DNA from: Saccharospirillum alexandrii
GTDB taxonomy: Bacteria; Pseudomonadota; Gammaproteobacteria; Pseudomonadales; Natronospirillaceae
Assembly: GCF_004000275.1 (NCBI RefSeq)
Contig: NZ_RCIP01000001.1
Coordinates: forward strand, 736,749 to 800,748
Reading direction: 5' to 3'
DNA length: 64,000 nucleotides
Shown here: positions 9,569 through 20,539 of the stretch, piece after piece
How the letters are laid out: every line of letters begins with the position of its first letter
Position numbering within the stretch: the first letter of the stretch is position 1
Notes under the pieces: generated by a model
Seen by the model: only the letters and a program-made list of their open reading frames with translations
The model's database searches: none
Told to the model about the DNA's origin: nothing
Position numbers and translations under genes: made by a program

Positions 9569-10192
9569 ATGAATCAGTTTAGCAATCAGGTTATGGCACT
9601 GGCTGGCGTATTCCAGTCCGCTCTGATGGTCGAGCAGCTGGCGCGCCAGGGCAGCCTGGAACGCCCGCGACTCGAGCAGAGTATCCGCACTGTGCTCAAC
9701 CTGAACCCGAGCTCGGTTGAAGCCGTTTACGGCGGCATAACAGGGGTAAAAACCGGACTTGAGGGGCTTAAGGAAGTCTTGGCGAAGCGTGGCAAGGGCA
9801 TGTCACCGGATGTACTGCGTTATGCGATGGGCATTTTGCATGCCCAGAAAAAGCTCACAGCACGGGATGATCTGATGGAGTCGCTCAGCCAGCATCTAAC
9901 GCGGGCGGTTGATCAGTGCGCCTATTTCGATGATCCTCTGCATGAATCGGTCATCGCCGCCGTCGCCAACAGCTACCAGCAAAGTGTCAGCAAACTGGAT
10001 TTTCGCATCCGGGTTATGGGCAACCCTTCCTACCTGCAAAACCCGAACATCGCCGAACAGGTCCGCGCGGCCCTGTTGTTTGGCATACGCAGCGCCCACC
10101 TATGGCATCAACTGGGCGGCCGGCGCTGGCATATCGTGGTGAAGCGTTCAAAACTGCATGATACCGCTGAGCAGCTGCTTGCCAGAATATAG
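9569..10192 (+). CDS. hflD: High frequency lysogenization protein HflD homolog
   Basis: A 207-residue HflD family protein (E. coli: 213). In E. coli it is a peripheral membrane protein that binds the lambda CII activator; its normal cellular role is not settled. Recognisable segments are 'VMALAGVFQSALMVEQLAR' at the N terminus, 'VYGGITGVKTGLEGLKEVL' and, near the end, 'ALLFGIRSAHLWHQLGGRRW'. AAGGAAG precedes the ATG. The gene lies between mnmA and purB as in most gammaproteobacteria. Confidence 0.93.
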   Translation: MNQFSNQVMALAGVFQSALMVEQLARQGSLERPRLEQSIRTVLNLNPSSVEAVYGGITGVKTGLEGLKEVLAKRGKGMSPDVLRYAMGILHAQKKLTARDDLMESLSQHLTRAVDQCAYFDDPLHESVIAAVANSYQQSVSKLDFRIRVMGNPSYLQNPNIAEQVRAALLFGIRSAHLWHQLGGRRWHIVVKRSKLHDTAEQLLARI

Positions 10193-10282
10193 ACAAACCA
10201 ATCGGCATCTTTAAGTGCTGGTTTCGGAGTTAGCAACAGAAGAGCGATGGGGGGCAGCCTCGAAGCGATGCAGCCAGCCTGA

Positions 10283-11746
<1,464 letters not shown>

Positions 11747-11865
11747 TGTCACCCGGTCGGGCAGACGCAGATCTGCCCGACTCACCCGCCTTGTACTATC
11801 GCTGGTTTGCTGCAAAACTGACCGTGCAGTTGCTGCTCCATACTACTCCGACTCAGGTGACCCTC

Positions 11866-12990
11866 ATGGATATGCTCGGCGGCCTCAGTGGCCAGGAATT
11901 TCTGAGCCAGTACTGGCAAAAAACGCCCTACCTGGTGCGCAAGGCCTTCCCCGATGGTCTGCCCGGAATCAGTGGCGATGAGCTGGCTGGTCTGGCTACC
12001 GAACCGGAGGTGGAATCGCGCCTGGTGACAGCCAACGACTGGACATTGCGTCACGGCCCCTTCTTCGAAGATGATTTTGCCCAATTGCCTGAAAAAGACT
12101 GGACGCTGTTGGTTCAGGCCGTCGATCACTGGGTGCCCGAGATAGCGGCGCTGTTTGATGCGTTCAGTTTTATACCCGCCTGGCGGATGGATGACATCAT
12201 GGTCTCCTATGCGGTGCCCGGCGGCGGTGTCGGCCCGCATTTTGATCACTACGATGTGTTTCTGATTCAGGTTGAAGGAGAACGGGAATGGCGCATCGGC
12301 CAATCCTGTACCGAAGCTGATGATCGCCGTGACGATACCGATTTGAGCATACTCGCCCATTTTGACGAACAGGAGCGCTGGGTACTGAAACCGGGCGATA
12401 TGCTCTACGTGCCACCGGGGATCGCGCACTGGGGAGAAGCCCTGAGCAAAGACTGTATCACCTACTCCATTGGCTTTCGCGCACCCAGCCAAGCTGAAAC
12501 ATTGGTAGACTTCGCCCAGTTCCTTGCCAATACCAGTTCGGATTTTGACCGCTACCAGGATGCAGATCTGGACGCGCGAGACGACAGTCATCGCATTACT
12601 CCCGCCGATGTAGACCGCATTCAAAGCATGCTGCAAAGGCTGGTACAGGACCGGGATGCCATGGCGAGGTGGTTCGGCAGCTACATGACCCAGCCCAAAT
12701 ACGGTGACGCCCCGCTTGAAGAGCCCTCACTGAGCAAAGCCGATATTGCGCGCCAGCTACAACGGCAACCACTGATACGTAATGCCGCGGTCAGACTCGC
12801 CTATCAACCCGGAACGCTCTTTGTGGATGGCGAAGCCATAGAAACCAACCTGCCCGCCGACGGGTTACGCTGGCTGTGTGAGCAAAAGCGCATCAGCGCG
12901 TCGGATCTTGGTAGCCAGGACAATGCGGCTCGGTTGACTATACTGACATCACTGGTCGGCCACGACGCCTTCTATTTCGACGACGTATAA
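11866..12990 (+). CDS. roxA: Ribosomal protein uL16 3-hydroxylase (2-oxoglutarate/Fe(II) oxygenase), RoxA/YcfD
   Basis: A 374-residue JmjC/cupin oxygenase, the same length as E. coli YcfD (373), which hydroxylates an arginine of 50S protein L16. The iron ligands are His125 and Asp127 in 'GGGVGPHFDHYDVF' and His188 in 'PPGIAHWG'. 'SIGFRAPS' closes the cupin domain, and a dimerisation and winged-helix C-terminal part follows. The frame is open back to 11746, but the ATG at 11866 has AGGTGA close upstream and matches the family N terminus. The need for 2-oxoglutarate links it to the TCA genes only in a general way. Confidence 0.93.
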   Translation: MDMLGGLSGQEFLSQYWQKTPYLVRKAFPDGLPGISGDELAGLATEPEVESRLVTANDWTLRHGPFFEDDFAQLPEKDWTLLVQAVDHWVPEIAALFDAFSFIPAWRMDDIMVSYAVPGGGVGPHFDHYDVFLIQVEGEREWRIGQSCTEADDRRDDTDLSILAHFDEQERWVLKPGDMLYVPPGIAHWGEALSKDCITYSIGFRAPSQAETLVDFAQFLANTSSDFDRYQDADLDARDDSHRITPADVDRIQSMLQRLVQDRDAMARWFGSYMTQPKYGDAPLEEPSLSKADIARQLQRQPLIRNAAVRLAYQPGTLFVDGEAIETNLPADGLRWLCEQKRISASDLGSQDNAARLTILTSLVGHDAFYFDDV

Positions 12991-13007
12991 CGCGGGAGCA
13001 GTAACCC

Positions 13008-13643
13008 TTGCGTCAACCCAGACTGAACAGACGGATCGTGCGCCCGATTGCCTTGCCAAACGGCTGGCTCCTGACACTGGCTATCTGTTTGCTGACATCA
13101 TTGTCTGCCGCCGCAGCCGATCTGTATATTTATCTGACGCCCTCCGGCGAACGCGTAGTCACCAACCGGCCAGTTTCCTTGCCCGGTTACGTTCTGGAAC
13201 ACAGTGGTTTGGATGCGCGCGATGCCGGTCAGCGGCTCAGAGACCCGGATGGACTTCGGGGCAGGGCCGAGATCGAACAACACATCAACACGGCCGCCAG
13301 TCAGTATCAGCTGGACGCCAATCTCATTCGTGCGGTTATCCGACAGGAGTCCAATTTTCAGGTCAATGCGCGGTCGCACAAAGGCGCCATGGGTCTGATG
13401 CAGTTGATGCCGGCCACGGCAGCCCAGTATCGTGTGCGCAACATCACCGACCCGAGAGAGAACATTCACGCCGGTACCGCCCATCTCAAGTATCTGATGC
13501 AGCGCTATCGCGATCTTGATCTGGCACTGGCGGCCTACAATGCTGGAGAAACTGCTGTGGCTCGCTACCAGGGCATTCCACCCTACCCAGAAACTCAACA
13601 ATACGTAGCCGCGGTCAGGCGTTGGTATCGAGAGTACCAGTAG
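13008..13643 (+). CDS. Lytic transglycosylase, SLT domain, secreted
   Basis: A 211-residue protein with an N-terminal signal peptide (basic start, hydrophobic core 'GWLLTLAICLLTSLSAAAA'), a short linker similar to the DUF4124 type ('YIYLTPSGERVVTNRP'), and a C-terminal soluble lytic transglycosylase domain. The catalytic Glu is Glu114 in 'AVIRQESNFQVNARS', with the family motifs 'GAMGLMQLMPATA' and 'LALAAYNAGETAV'. It should cleave peptidoglycan with formation of anhydromuropeptides in the periplasm. The only sensible start is TTG at 13008, 9 bases after GGGAG; no upstream ATG fits. It begins 17 bases after roxA and may share its transcript. Confidence 0.9.
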   Translation: MRQPRLNRRIVRPIALPNGWLLTLAICLLTSLSAAAADLYIYLTPSGERVVTNRPVSLPGYVLEHSGLDARDAGQRLRDPDGLRGRAEIEQHINTAASQYQLDANLIRAVIRQESNFQVNARSHKGAMGLMQLMPATAAQYRVRNITDPRENIHAGTAHLKYLMQRYRDLDLALAAYNAGETAVARYQGIPPYPETQQYVAAVRRWYREYQ

Positions 13644-13730
13644 CGAAGTGCACGGGATAAAGGAACCTTGGGGGTAGATAGACTACAAGCGAGTAACAGG
13701 TGGGTGCAATACACCCGCGATGACCAAGAC

Positions 13731-13753
13731 GGGCGGCTCTTGCCGCCCTTGTT
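13731..13753 (+). terminator. Hairpin with weak T-tail after the transglycosylase gene
   Basis: Stem GGGCGGC/GCCGCCC with loop TCTT, followed by TTGTTC. A second small hairpin GGGTG/CACCC lies at 13702-13716. Confidence 0.5.
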
Positions 13754-13762
13754 CGGGTAAAG

Positions 13763-13993
13763 CTAGTGGACGATCATCTCGTCGTCCATGTCATCCGTTT
13801 CTTCGCCGGACTCGATTTCTGTAGCCACCTGCACGCCAGCTGAAATCATAGCGCGGGCAACATCCAGGCGCTGCTCTTTCAGGCGCTCCTTGGCTTCATC
13901 CGAAAACCGGATGACCAGCAACGGATCGTCATTGGAATCGGCCCGGCGCAATGCCACTTCGCCGTTTGCCAGCTCGATAATTTCCCAGTACAT
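13763..13993 (-). CDS. Conserved hypothetical protein, 76 residues
   Basis: A small acidic protein starting MYWEIIELANGEVALRRAD and ending in a run of Asp and Glu. Proteins of this type are found beside other housekeeping genes in Pseudomonas-like genomes, but I know of no function. It has no membrane segment and no cysteine motif. The middle part (about 30-58) looks alpha-helical. The ATG at 13993 is preceded by AAGGG. It stands alone on the minus strand, tail-to-tail with the transglycosylase gene. Confidence 0.8.
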   Translation of the reverse strand: MYWEIIELANGEVALRRADSNDDPLLVIRFSDEAKERLKEQRLDVARAMISAGVQVATEIESGEETDDMDDEMIVH

Positions 13994-14068
13994 ATAGCCC
14001 TTAGTTTCAACAATAGGCAGAACCTGACTTCAGCCGCTACGGCCCAGGGGGTTAGCCAAACCGGTTCG

Positions 14069-14548
14069 TTAACTGTGGTCGCTTTGCGCTCTCACGTCGT
14101 CGACCCATTGTTGCAGCTCATTCAGAATTCTGCGGTAATGATTTGTAGGTTCTTGGTTATCGTCGGACACCAGCGCAATGCGGTTTGGGTCGGCTTTTTT
14201 GACGCCTTCGGGTATCACACCCGTCGACCAATGGGTCAGATTGCGATGCAGTTGTTGCATCCAGTGACCGGGCTGGCCGAGGCCTGATTGCACCGCATTC
14301 AGTTCCCAGGCATCAGAGCGTCTTTCACGCCAGGTGTCCAACAGGTCACTCAAGGGAGTCTCTGGCGCCAGAGACACGCCATAAGACTCGGCTGTTTCAC
14401 ACAGAGCGGCAACCCAGGCACGGTGAGCCAGCACTTCAAAAGAAGAGGCGCAGGCCTGACGTTGCGCCGGGACGGCCTCCTGCTCCGCCAATGCCAGCAT
14501 CAACCTCGCCTGGTAAAGCAAGGCGTTGGTCAGACCACGACGGTTCAT
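14069..14548 (-). CDS. Conserved hypothetical protein (DUF6586-like)
   Basis: A 159-residue soluble, largely helical protein starting 'MNRRGLTNALLYQARLMLALAEQ'. The overall pattern (N-terminal helix with 'LYQARLML', Trp-rich middle, 'WVDDVRAQ' near the end) resembles the DUF6586 family of Pseudomonas and relatives, but I cannot verify that. There is no signal peptide and no known catalytic motif. The ATG at 14548 is only 3 bases after the yfaZ stop, so it is likely translated from the same mRNA. Confidence 0.75.
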   Translation of the reverse strand: MNRRGLTNALLYQARLMLALAEQEAVPAQRQACASSFEVLAHRAWVAALCETAESYGVSLAPETPLSDLLDTWRERRSDAWELNAVQSGLGQPGHWMQQLHRNLTHWSTGVIPEGVKKADPNRIALVSDDNQEPTNHYRRILNELQQWVDDVRAQSDHS

Positions 14549-14551
14549 GGC

Positions 14552-15112
14552 TCAGTAATTCATCCGGAAACCGAGGTTGAAGGTGTTGTCTACGCGGCTT
14601 GGGCCACCAGAGGTGTCGTAATAGTAACCGGCGATGTCATGCCAACCGACAAAGACGCGCGCCTGAGGCAGCACTTTGTAGGTAACCCGCGCGATCACCT
14701 CCTGGAAGGCAACCACGTCACCAAAACTGAGAATGTCGGGCGCGTAATACAGCTGTGCTTCGGTGCCCAGGCCGTTCATAAAATCGGGTTGCCAGCGCAA
14801 AAAGCCACCCACACCCAGAGCAAAGCCCGGTTCACCGGCATCGAACAGAAAACCTTTGAAGCCAATGCCACCAATAAGTTCACGATTCGCCATGGTGGCA
14901 TCAACCGCATTAAAACCGGCACTGAATGCATAAGCCTGATTGTCTTCGCTGTAGGCAAGGCCGGTGGTGATGTGAGCACCGGAGCCTACGCGGACTGCCT
15001 CATGTTCCAGCCTGACCGAGGTGTTGGACAGAGCGATGTCCAGCGAACCACCCGCCTGGGCGGCTAACGGCATTAATACGGCACAGGCTGCGAGCCAGTT
15101 CTTGAAGGTCAT
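14552..15112 (-). CDS. yfaZ: YfaZ family outer membrane protein
   Basis: A 186-residue protein with a signal peptide (cleavage probably after 'AAQAGG') and a series of alternating hydrophobic strands typical of a small beta-barrel. It ends in aromatic 'NLGFRMNY', an outer membrane sorting C terminus. The segments 'NRELIGGIGFKGFLFD' and 'FGDVVAFQEVIARVTYKVLPQARVFVG' match the YfaZ family, whose role is unknown. GGAG lies upstream of the ATG. It is followed after 3 bases by the 159-residue gene on the same strand. Confidence 0.87.
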   Translation of the reverse strand: MTFKNWLAACAVLMPLAAQAGGSLDIALSNTSVRLEHEAVRVGSGAHITTGLAYSEDNQAYAFSAGFNAVDATMANRELIGGIGFKGFLFDAGEPGFALGVGGFLRWQPDFMNGLGTEAQLYYAPDILSFGDVVAFQEVIARVTYKVLPQARVFVGWHDIAGYYYDTSGGPSRVDNTFNLGFRMNY

Positions 15113-15174
15113 TTCATTACTCCAGAATTGAAATTACCGGCATTGTACTGAATTCTACCGGTGCCGACACCAAG

Positions 15175-15199
15175 CAACGGGCCACAGTGTGGCCCGTTG
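15175..15199 (-). terminator. Perfect 12-base inverted repeat between htpG and yfaZ
   Basis: CAACGGGCCACA and its complement separated by a single G. It lies downstream of htpG on the minus strand. The T-tail is poor (CTTGGTG), so termination may be inefficient. Confidence 0.45.
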
Positions 15200-15257
15200 C
15201 GGGTTTTGGGCACAGAACTTGAATCCTAAGCCGGCCTGTGGGGCTAAGGCGCACCGC

Positions 15258-17168
15258 CTAGCGGGAAAGATCCAACAGCAGCTTGTTCAATCGTCCTACA
15301 AAACCGGCCGCGTCTTTGGGATGAGAGCCTTCGGCCAATCGTGCCTGCTCAAGCAGAATATTGGCCAAATCGGCAAAGCGGTCTTCACTGGCTTCCTGCT
15401 CAAGCCGCTGCACCAGTGGATGCTCCGGATTCAGCTCGAAAATCGGCTTGGTTTCAGGAACGGCCTGACCCGCGGCTTCCATGATACGGCGCATCTGGGC
15501 ACCCATGTCGTTATCGCCAACCACGATGCAAGCCGGAGATTCAACCAGCCGGTGCGTCATGCGAACCTCTTCCACATCGTCGGCGAGCAGTGTTTTCAGA
15601 CGCTCCAGCAGCGGCTTGTGGTCGTCGTTGGCTTTTTGCTGGGCTTCTTTTTCTTCCTCGGTTTCAACACCGCTCAGATCAAGACCTCCGCGAGCAACAT
15701 CGACCAGCGACTTGCCGTCGAATTCACGCAGGTAACCCATCAGCCACTCATCGATCCGGTCGCTCATCAGCAGCACTTCGATGCCTTTCTTGCGGAACAC
15801 TTCCAGGTGCGGGCTGTTTCTGGCGGTCTGGTGACTGTCGGCGGCCACGTAATAAATCTTATCCTGCCCTTCCTGCATCCGGCTGACGTAGTCGTCCAGC
15901 GATTGGGTCTGGGCGGCTTCGCCGGTATGGGTCGTGGCAAAGCGCAACAATTTGGCAATCTTGTCGTTATTGGCGGCGTCTTCCGCCGGCCCTTCCTTCA
16001 ATACCTGGCCAAATTCGTCCCAGAACGTCTGATACCCGTCGGGGTCTTTTTTGGCGAGCTTGGCCAGCATGTCCAGAACCCGTTTGGTCAGCGCCGAGCG
16101 CATGCTGTCGATGGCGTCGTCGCTCTGCAGGATTTCGCGGCTGACGTTCAATGGCAGATCGTTGGAGTCGACAATCCCCTTGGCAAAGCGCAGATACATC
16201 GGCAGAAACTGTTCGACGTCATCCATGATGAAAACACGCTGAACATACAGCTTGAGTCCACGAATACGCTCGCGATTCCAGATGTCATAGGGCGCTTTTT
16301 TAGGGATATAAAGCAGGCTGGTGTAGTCCAGCTTGCCCTCAACCTTATTGTGGCTCCAGCTTAGCGGATCGCCGAAATCGTGCGAAATGTGGCGGTAGAG
16401 CTCTTTGTACTCATCGTCAGAGATCTCACTGCGTGGCCGGGTCCACAGTGCCTTGGCACTGTTTACTGTTTCCCATTCGATCGCTTTCTCTTCCGCGTTA
16501 TCGTCGTCTTCCGATTCATAGTTTTCTTTCAGCATCTGCACCGGAATGGCGATGTGATCCGAGTACTTGCGGATCAGGTTGCGCAGGCGCCAGCCGTCGG
16601 CAAACTCGATTTCTTCCGGTTTGAGGTGCAACACAATGCGGGTGCCGCGCTGCGGCAGTGTTACGTCGGCGAGGCTGAACTCACCCTCGCCTTCACTGCG
16701 CCAGTGAACACCGGCGTCGGCGGAAGTGCCGGCACGACGGGTATAGACATCAACCGCGCTGGCAACAATAAACGACGAATAGAACCCGACCCCGAACTGC
16801 CCGATCAACTGACTGTCCTTACGTTCGTCACCGGTCAGGTTTTTCAGGAAATCAGCCGTGCCGGATTTGGCGATGGTCCCCAGATTAGCGATAACGTCGT
16901 CACGGGTCATACCAATGCCGTTGTCGGTCAGCGTAACCGTGCCGGCTTCTTTGTCGTACTTGACCCGAATAGTCAGATCACTGTCTTCAGCAAGCAGAGT
17001 ATCATCCTTCAACGCCTGGAATCGCAACTTGTCGCAGGCATCAGACGCATTGGAGATCAGCTCGCGCAGGAATATCTCCTTGTTGGAGTACAGGGAGTGG
17101 ATCATCAAATGCAGAAGTTGCTTGACTTCTGTCTGAAAGCTGAGCGTTTCTTGTTGGGTTTCAGACAT
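15258..17168 (-). CDS. htpG: Chaperone protein HtpG (Hsp90)
   Basis: A 636-residue Hsp90 family chaperone (E. coli: 624). The N-terminal GHKL ATPase has the helix '[18 protein letters not shown]' containing the catalytic Glu and the ATP-binding '[11 protein letters not shown]' and '[11 protein letters not shown]'. The middle domain has '[18 protein letters not shown]'-type sequence with the conserved Arg, and the C-terminal domain dimerises. It assists late folding and stress survival in the cytosol. I chose the ATG at 17168 because GAGGTG stands 6-7 bases before it; a GTG three codons upstream (17177) is the alternative. It is divergent from the UMF1 transporter gene across 221 bases. Confidence 0.97.
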   Translation of the reverse strand: MSETQQETLSFQTEVKQLLHLMIHSLYSNKEIFLRELISNASDACDKLRFQALKDDTLLAEDSDLTIRVKYDKEAGTVTLTDNGIGMTRDDVIANLGTIAKSGTADFLKNLTGDERKDSQLIGQFGVGFYSSFIVASAVDVYTRRAGTSADAGVHWRSEGEGEFSLADVTLPQRGTRIVLHLKPEEIEFADGWRLRNLIRKYSDHIAIPVQMLKENYESEDDDNAEEKAIEWETVNSAKALWTRPRSEISDDEYKELYRHISHDFGDPLSWSHNKVEGKLDYTSLLYIPKKAPYDIWNRERIRGLKLYVQRVFIMDDVEQFLPMYLRFAKGIVDSNDLPLNVSREILQSDDAIDSMRSALTKRVLDMLAKLAKKDPDGYQTFWDEFGQVLKEGPAEDAANNDKIAKLLRFATTHTGEAAQTQSLDDYVSRMQEGQDKIYYVAADSHQTARNSPHLEVFRKKGIEVLLMSDRIDEWLMGYLREFDGKSLVDVARGGLDLSGVETEEEKEAQQKANDDHKPLLERLKTLLADDVEEVRMTHRLVESPACIVVGDNDMGAQMRRIMEAAGQAVPETKPIFELNPEHPLVQRLEQEASEDRFADLANILLEQARLAEGSHPKDAAGFVGRLNKLLLDLSR

Positions 17169-17389
17169 GGAATTCACCTCAAATCAAAGACTTAGACAAT
17201 GGTTCCCCCTATTTATGGGCCTTGTGATGCATTTCAAGCGCTGCCCCTATCATTTACCACCCCGGACTTTCCTCACCGCCAGCACTGGTGCACACTTGAC
17301 CCTGAATCCGGCAGGTTCGCTGGCGTGCCCAATAACACCCGTCGAGCCTGTGACAACCGCCTGTCCAATAACAAGGAAGCACCTCCAGG

Positions 17390-18742
17390 ATGTCGACACC
17401 CACTCCCCACGCTCCGGTTCGCAAGCGCGAGATCTTTGGCTGGGCCATGTATGACTTCGCCAACAGCAGCTACACCACGGTCGTAGTCAGCTTTATCTAC
17501 AGTGCTTTTTTCATCTCCTACATTGTTCCGCCCGAACTTGACCATTTGAAAAACACGTTCTGGGCGGCCAGCGTGGCCATTTCAACCGGTCTGGCCATCA
17601 TTCTGGCACCGCTGGTGGGCGTAATATGCGACTACAGCGGCCGCAAAAAGCGGTACCTGGCCTGGTGCACCTGGGTATCCGTGCTGGCTACCGGAGGGTT
17701 GTATTTTGTTGAACCCGGATCAGTCTGGCTCGGCATGGCGTTTCTGATTTGCAGTAACACCGCCTGGATGCTGTCGGAGAGCTTCATTGCCAGCTTTCTG
17801 ACCGAACTGGCAAGCAAGGACAATATGGGCCGTATTTCCGGGATTGGTTGGGGTATCGGCTATATCGGAGGCTTGCTGAGCTTGCTGATTATTATCGTGG
17901 TCGTGACCGAAAGCGCCGATTCGAATCTTGCGCTTTATATCGACCAGAACCAGTTGGCTATGATTGTCGTGGCCCTCTTTTACGGGCTAGGCGCCCTGCC
18001 CACCTTTCTGTTCGTTAAGGAACGGGCGGAGCCACTGCCAGAGTTTGAACATGCCCGGATGTCGGTCCTGATCAGAGCGGCGGGGGCCCGGCTTCTGGCC
18101 ATGCGCAGCATCATCGCTGACTACCCGGTGCTGTTTCGCTTTTTTATCGCCTTTATGGTTTATATGGCCGGCGTTTCCGTTGTGGTCAAATTCTTTGGCA
18201 TCTACGCCCAGGAAGAGATAGGCATTCGAGGCACCGAGCTGCTGATCATCGGCGCAACCTTGCAAATCGCCTCAATGATCGGGGCGATCGGCTTTGGCTT
18301 TATTGAAGACACGCTGGGCTCCAAAAACACCCTGGTGCTGACCCTGGGCTGGTGGCTGATGGGATTGCTGGGCATCTATTACCTGGATGTGCTGGTCTTG
18401 CTAACCGGTTTATCCGCGTCCACGCTCTTTGTCGTTGTGGCGTTTATCGCAGGCAGTGCCATGGGGGCAACCCAGAGTGCCAGCCGGGCCGTCGTCGGCT
18501 TGCTGGCAAACCCTCAGGATTCGGCCTTGCTGTTTGGGCTGTGGGGGACTTTCGGGCGCTTTGCCATCATTATTGGCATGACCTTTGGCCCCATTTCCGA
18601 CGCTGTTGGCCGGCACCAGGCTCTGTTGGTGATCATGCTCTATTTCATAGCCGGAGGCATCTTGCTGATGCGCATCCCTTTGCGTGAGGCGATTCAGGAT
18701 CAACGCGCCAATCCTGCTGGCTCGTCGATACCCGGCCTATAA
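17390..18742 (+). CDS. MFS transporter, UMF1 (Atg22-like) family
   Basis: A 450-residue inner membrane protein with about twelve hydrophobic segments. The N-terminal 'EIFGWAMYDFANSSYTTVV' is the hallmark of the UMF1/Atg22-like branch of the major facilitator superfamily. 'GVICDYSGRKKRYLAW' is the MFS loop 2-3 signature. The substrate of bacterial UMF1 proteins is unknown; yeast Atg22 exports amino acids from the vacuole. AAGGAAG lies 10 bases before the ATG. It stands alone between divergent htpG and convergent DUF599. Confidence 0.9.
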   Translation: MSTPTPHAPVRKREIFGWAMYDFANSSYTTVVVSFIYSAFFISYIVPPELDHLKNTFWAASVAISTGLAIILAPLVGVICDYSGRKKRYLAWCTWVSVLATGGLYFVEPGSVWLGMAFLICSNTAWMLSESFIASFLTELASKDNMGRISGIGWGIGYIGGLLSLLIIIVVVTESADSNLALYIDQNQLAMIVVALFYGLGALPTFLFVKERAEPLPEFEHARMSVLIRAAGARLLAMRSIIADYPVLFRFFIAFMVYMAGVSVVVKFFGIYAQEEIGIRGTELLIIGATLQIASMIGAIGFGFIEDTLGSKNTLVLTLGWWLMGLLGIYYLDVLVLLTGLSASTLFVVVAFIAGSAMGATQSASRAVVGLLANPQDSALLFGLWGTFGRFAIIIGMTFGPISDAVGRHQALLVIMLYFIAGGILLMRIPLREAIQDQRANPAGSSIPGL

Positions 18743-18751
18743 AGCCAATTC

Positions 18752-18782
18752 GGCCAGGCTCTCGTTTTGCGAGAGCCTGGCC
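18752..18782. terminator. Strong hairpin between convergent MFS and DUF599 genes
   Basis: A 13-base perfect stem GGCCAGGCTCTCG/CGAGAGCCTGGCC with loop TTTTG, starting 9 bases after the transporter stop. Neither side has a clean T-run, so it is a probable rather than a textbook terminator. Confidence 0.55.
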
Positions 18783-18785
18783 CGG

Positions 18786-19517
18786 TTACTCTTCTACCTT
18801 CCTGCCCGGGGCTATGTCCTGCTTAGGGTCCAGGCCACGGGCCCTTACCAGCTCCTTAAGCGTTGTACTGCGAAATTCTCGACGATACAGCACACCAATG
18901 ATCACGCTGGTCAGTACCACGAACCAGAGCGGCCCCAGGAACCACCCGATGACGGCCAGGCTGAAGTAAACCGCCCGCAAACCCAGATTGAACTGCTTGC
19001 CTGCCAGGTCCATTACTTTGGCCGTGTGAACGGAGAAATCTTTCTTCACGGAATCGGCGATGGTCTCGCTTGGGGTCGGTGCCGACCCGATCATCACCGA
19101 CAGAAAACCAAATTGTCGCATACTCCAGGTAAAGCTGAGAAAGGCATAAACGTAGATCGCCACCAACACCCCTACTTTGGCTTCCCACAGCGCCTTGGTT
19201 CCGGGCTGTACAAAGGAAATGTCGTTCAGCAGCCTCACAACCTGTTCCGAGGCGGCCAGCACGGTTATCAGACCCGCCACCACAAACAGACAACTGGAGG
19301 CAAAGAAGGCGGAGTTGCGCTCCAGATTGCCCACCGCAGACATATCGGCCACCCGGTTCTCACGTCGTAACAACCGATGCATCCAGTCCACCCGAAAATG
19401 ATGCATGATCGACGATAAACTGTGCCTGCGTTTAGCCTCGCGGGACGCATAGCGGGTATAGACCACCCAACTGGTGAAAAACACCAGCAACGCCAGCCAA
19501 TCAAAGAGATGTAACAT
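18786..19517 (-). CDS. DUF599 family membrane protein
   Basis: A 243-residue protein with four hydrophobic segments (about 5-20, 72-88, 113-130 and 185-205). The 'HHFRVDWM' and 'RENRVADMSAVGNLERNSAFFASS' segments are typical of the DUF599 family. Its function is not known. The protein ends in a charged cytoplasmic tail. It is tail-to-tail with the UMF1 transporter and transcribed toward it; its start lies about 90 bases before the terminator of the suc operon. Confidence 0.85.
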   Translation of the reverse strand: MLHLFDWLALLVFFTSWVVYTRYASREAKRRHSLSSIMHHFRVDWMHRLLRRENRVADMSAVGNLERNSAFFASSCLFVVAGLITVLAASEQVVRLLNDISFVQPGTKALWEAKVGVLVAIYVYAFLSFTWSMRQFGFLSVMIGSAPTPSETIADSVKKDFSVHTAKVMDLAGKQFNLGLRAVYFSLAVIGWFLGPLWFVVLTSVIIGVLYRREFRSTTLKELVRARGLDPKQDIAPGRKVEE

Positions 19518-19606
19518 GTCCTGCCTATCCTTAAATGTCGTGTCCTGTTTATCGACAGAGTCTAGCTTAACGGCCCCGGCCTGACTGCCGACTTATTCTC
19601 ACCCAA

Positions 19607-19632
19607 TAAAAAAGGCAGCCTCAGCTGCCTTT
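19607..19632 (-). terminator. Terminator after sucD (end of the suc operon)
   Basis: Stem AAAGGCAGC/GCTGCCTTT with loop CTCA; on the minus strand it ends in a run of six or more T. It lies 35 bases after the sucD stop. Confidence 0.87.
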
Positions 19633-19666
19633 ATCAGAACGTCGCATCAGATTGCGATCGCCAGGC

Positions 19667-20539
19667 TTACCAGCCGGTGACTTCTTTCAAAGCGTCACCA
19701 ATCTGCGCCAGAGAACGAACGGTTTTCACACCGGCGTCTTCCAGGGCAGCAAACTTCTCGTCAGCCGTGCCCTTGCCTCCGGCAATGATGGCGCCCGCAT
19801 GGCCCATGCGCTTGCCCGCAGGGGCCGTCACACCGGCAATGTAGGAGACAACCGGCTTGGAAACGTTCGCTTTGATGTAAGCGGCGGCTTCTTCTTCGGC
19901 GGTACCGCCGATTTCACCAATCATAACGATGGCTTCAGTTGCCGGGTCTTTCTCGAACATTTCCAGAATGTCGATGAAGTTTGAACCCGGAATTGGGTCT
20001 CCACCGATGCCCACACAGGTGGACTGGCCAAAGCCATGGTCAGTCGTCTGCTTAACGGCTTCATAGGTCAGAGTACCGGAACGCGATACGATGCCCACCT
20101 TTCCTGGCTTGTGAATGTGGCCAGGCATGATGCCGATTTTGCATTCTCCCGGTGTGATCACGCCCGGGCAGTTGGGGCCGATCATGCGCACACCTTTGCG
20201 GTCGACGTATTCTTTGGCAACCAGCATATCCAGCGTCGGGATGCCTTCAGTAATACACACCACCAGCTCAACACCGCTGTCGGCCGCTTCGATAATGGCG
20301 TCTAGGCAGAACGGTGCAGGTACGTAGATGACCGACGCTGTGGCGCCCGTTGCTTCTACGGCTTCACGGGCCGTGTTGAATACAGGCAGACCCAGGTGCG
20401 TCGTGCCGCCTTTGCCCGGCGATACACCACCAACCATTTGCGTGCCGTACTCAATCGCCTGTTCACTGTGGAAGGTGCCCTGTGAACCGGTAAAGCCCTG
20501 GCAGATTACCTTGGTGTTCTTATCGATCAATACGCTCAT
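19667..20539 (-). CDS. sucD: Succinyl-CoA synthetase alpha subunit
   Basis: A 290-residue subunit (E. coli: 289). With SucC it converts succinyl-CoA to succinate while making ATP. The CoA-binding Rossmann domain has '[15 protein letters not shown]', and the active-site histidine that becomes phosphorylated lies in '[21 protein letters not shown]'. Its start overlaps the sucC stop by 4 bases, indicating translational coupling. It is the last gene before the terminator at 19607-19632. Confidence 0.98.
   Translation of the reverse strand: MSVLIDKNTKVICQGFTGSQGTFHSEQAIEYGTQMVGGVSPGKGGTTHLGLPVFNTAREAVEATGATASVIYVPAPFCLDAIIEAADSGVELVVCITEGIPTLDMLVAKEYVDRKGVRMIGPNCPGVITPGECKIGIMPGHIHKPGKVGIVSRSGTLTYEAVKQTTDHGFGQSTCVGIGGDPIPGSNFIDILEMFEKDPATEAIVMIGEIGGTAEEEAAAYIKANVSKPVVSYIAGVTAPAGKRMGHAGAIIAGGKGTADEKFAALEDAGVKTVRSLAQIGDALKEVTGW

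Noticed and set aside
15258-17177. Alternative GTG start for htpG at 17177
   Set aside because: The ATG at 17168 has a well placed GAGGTG and gives the family N terminus.
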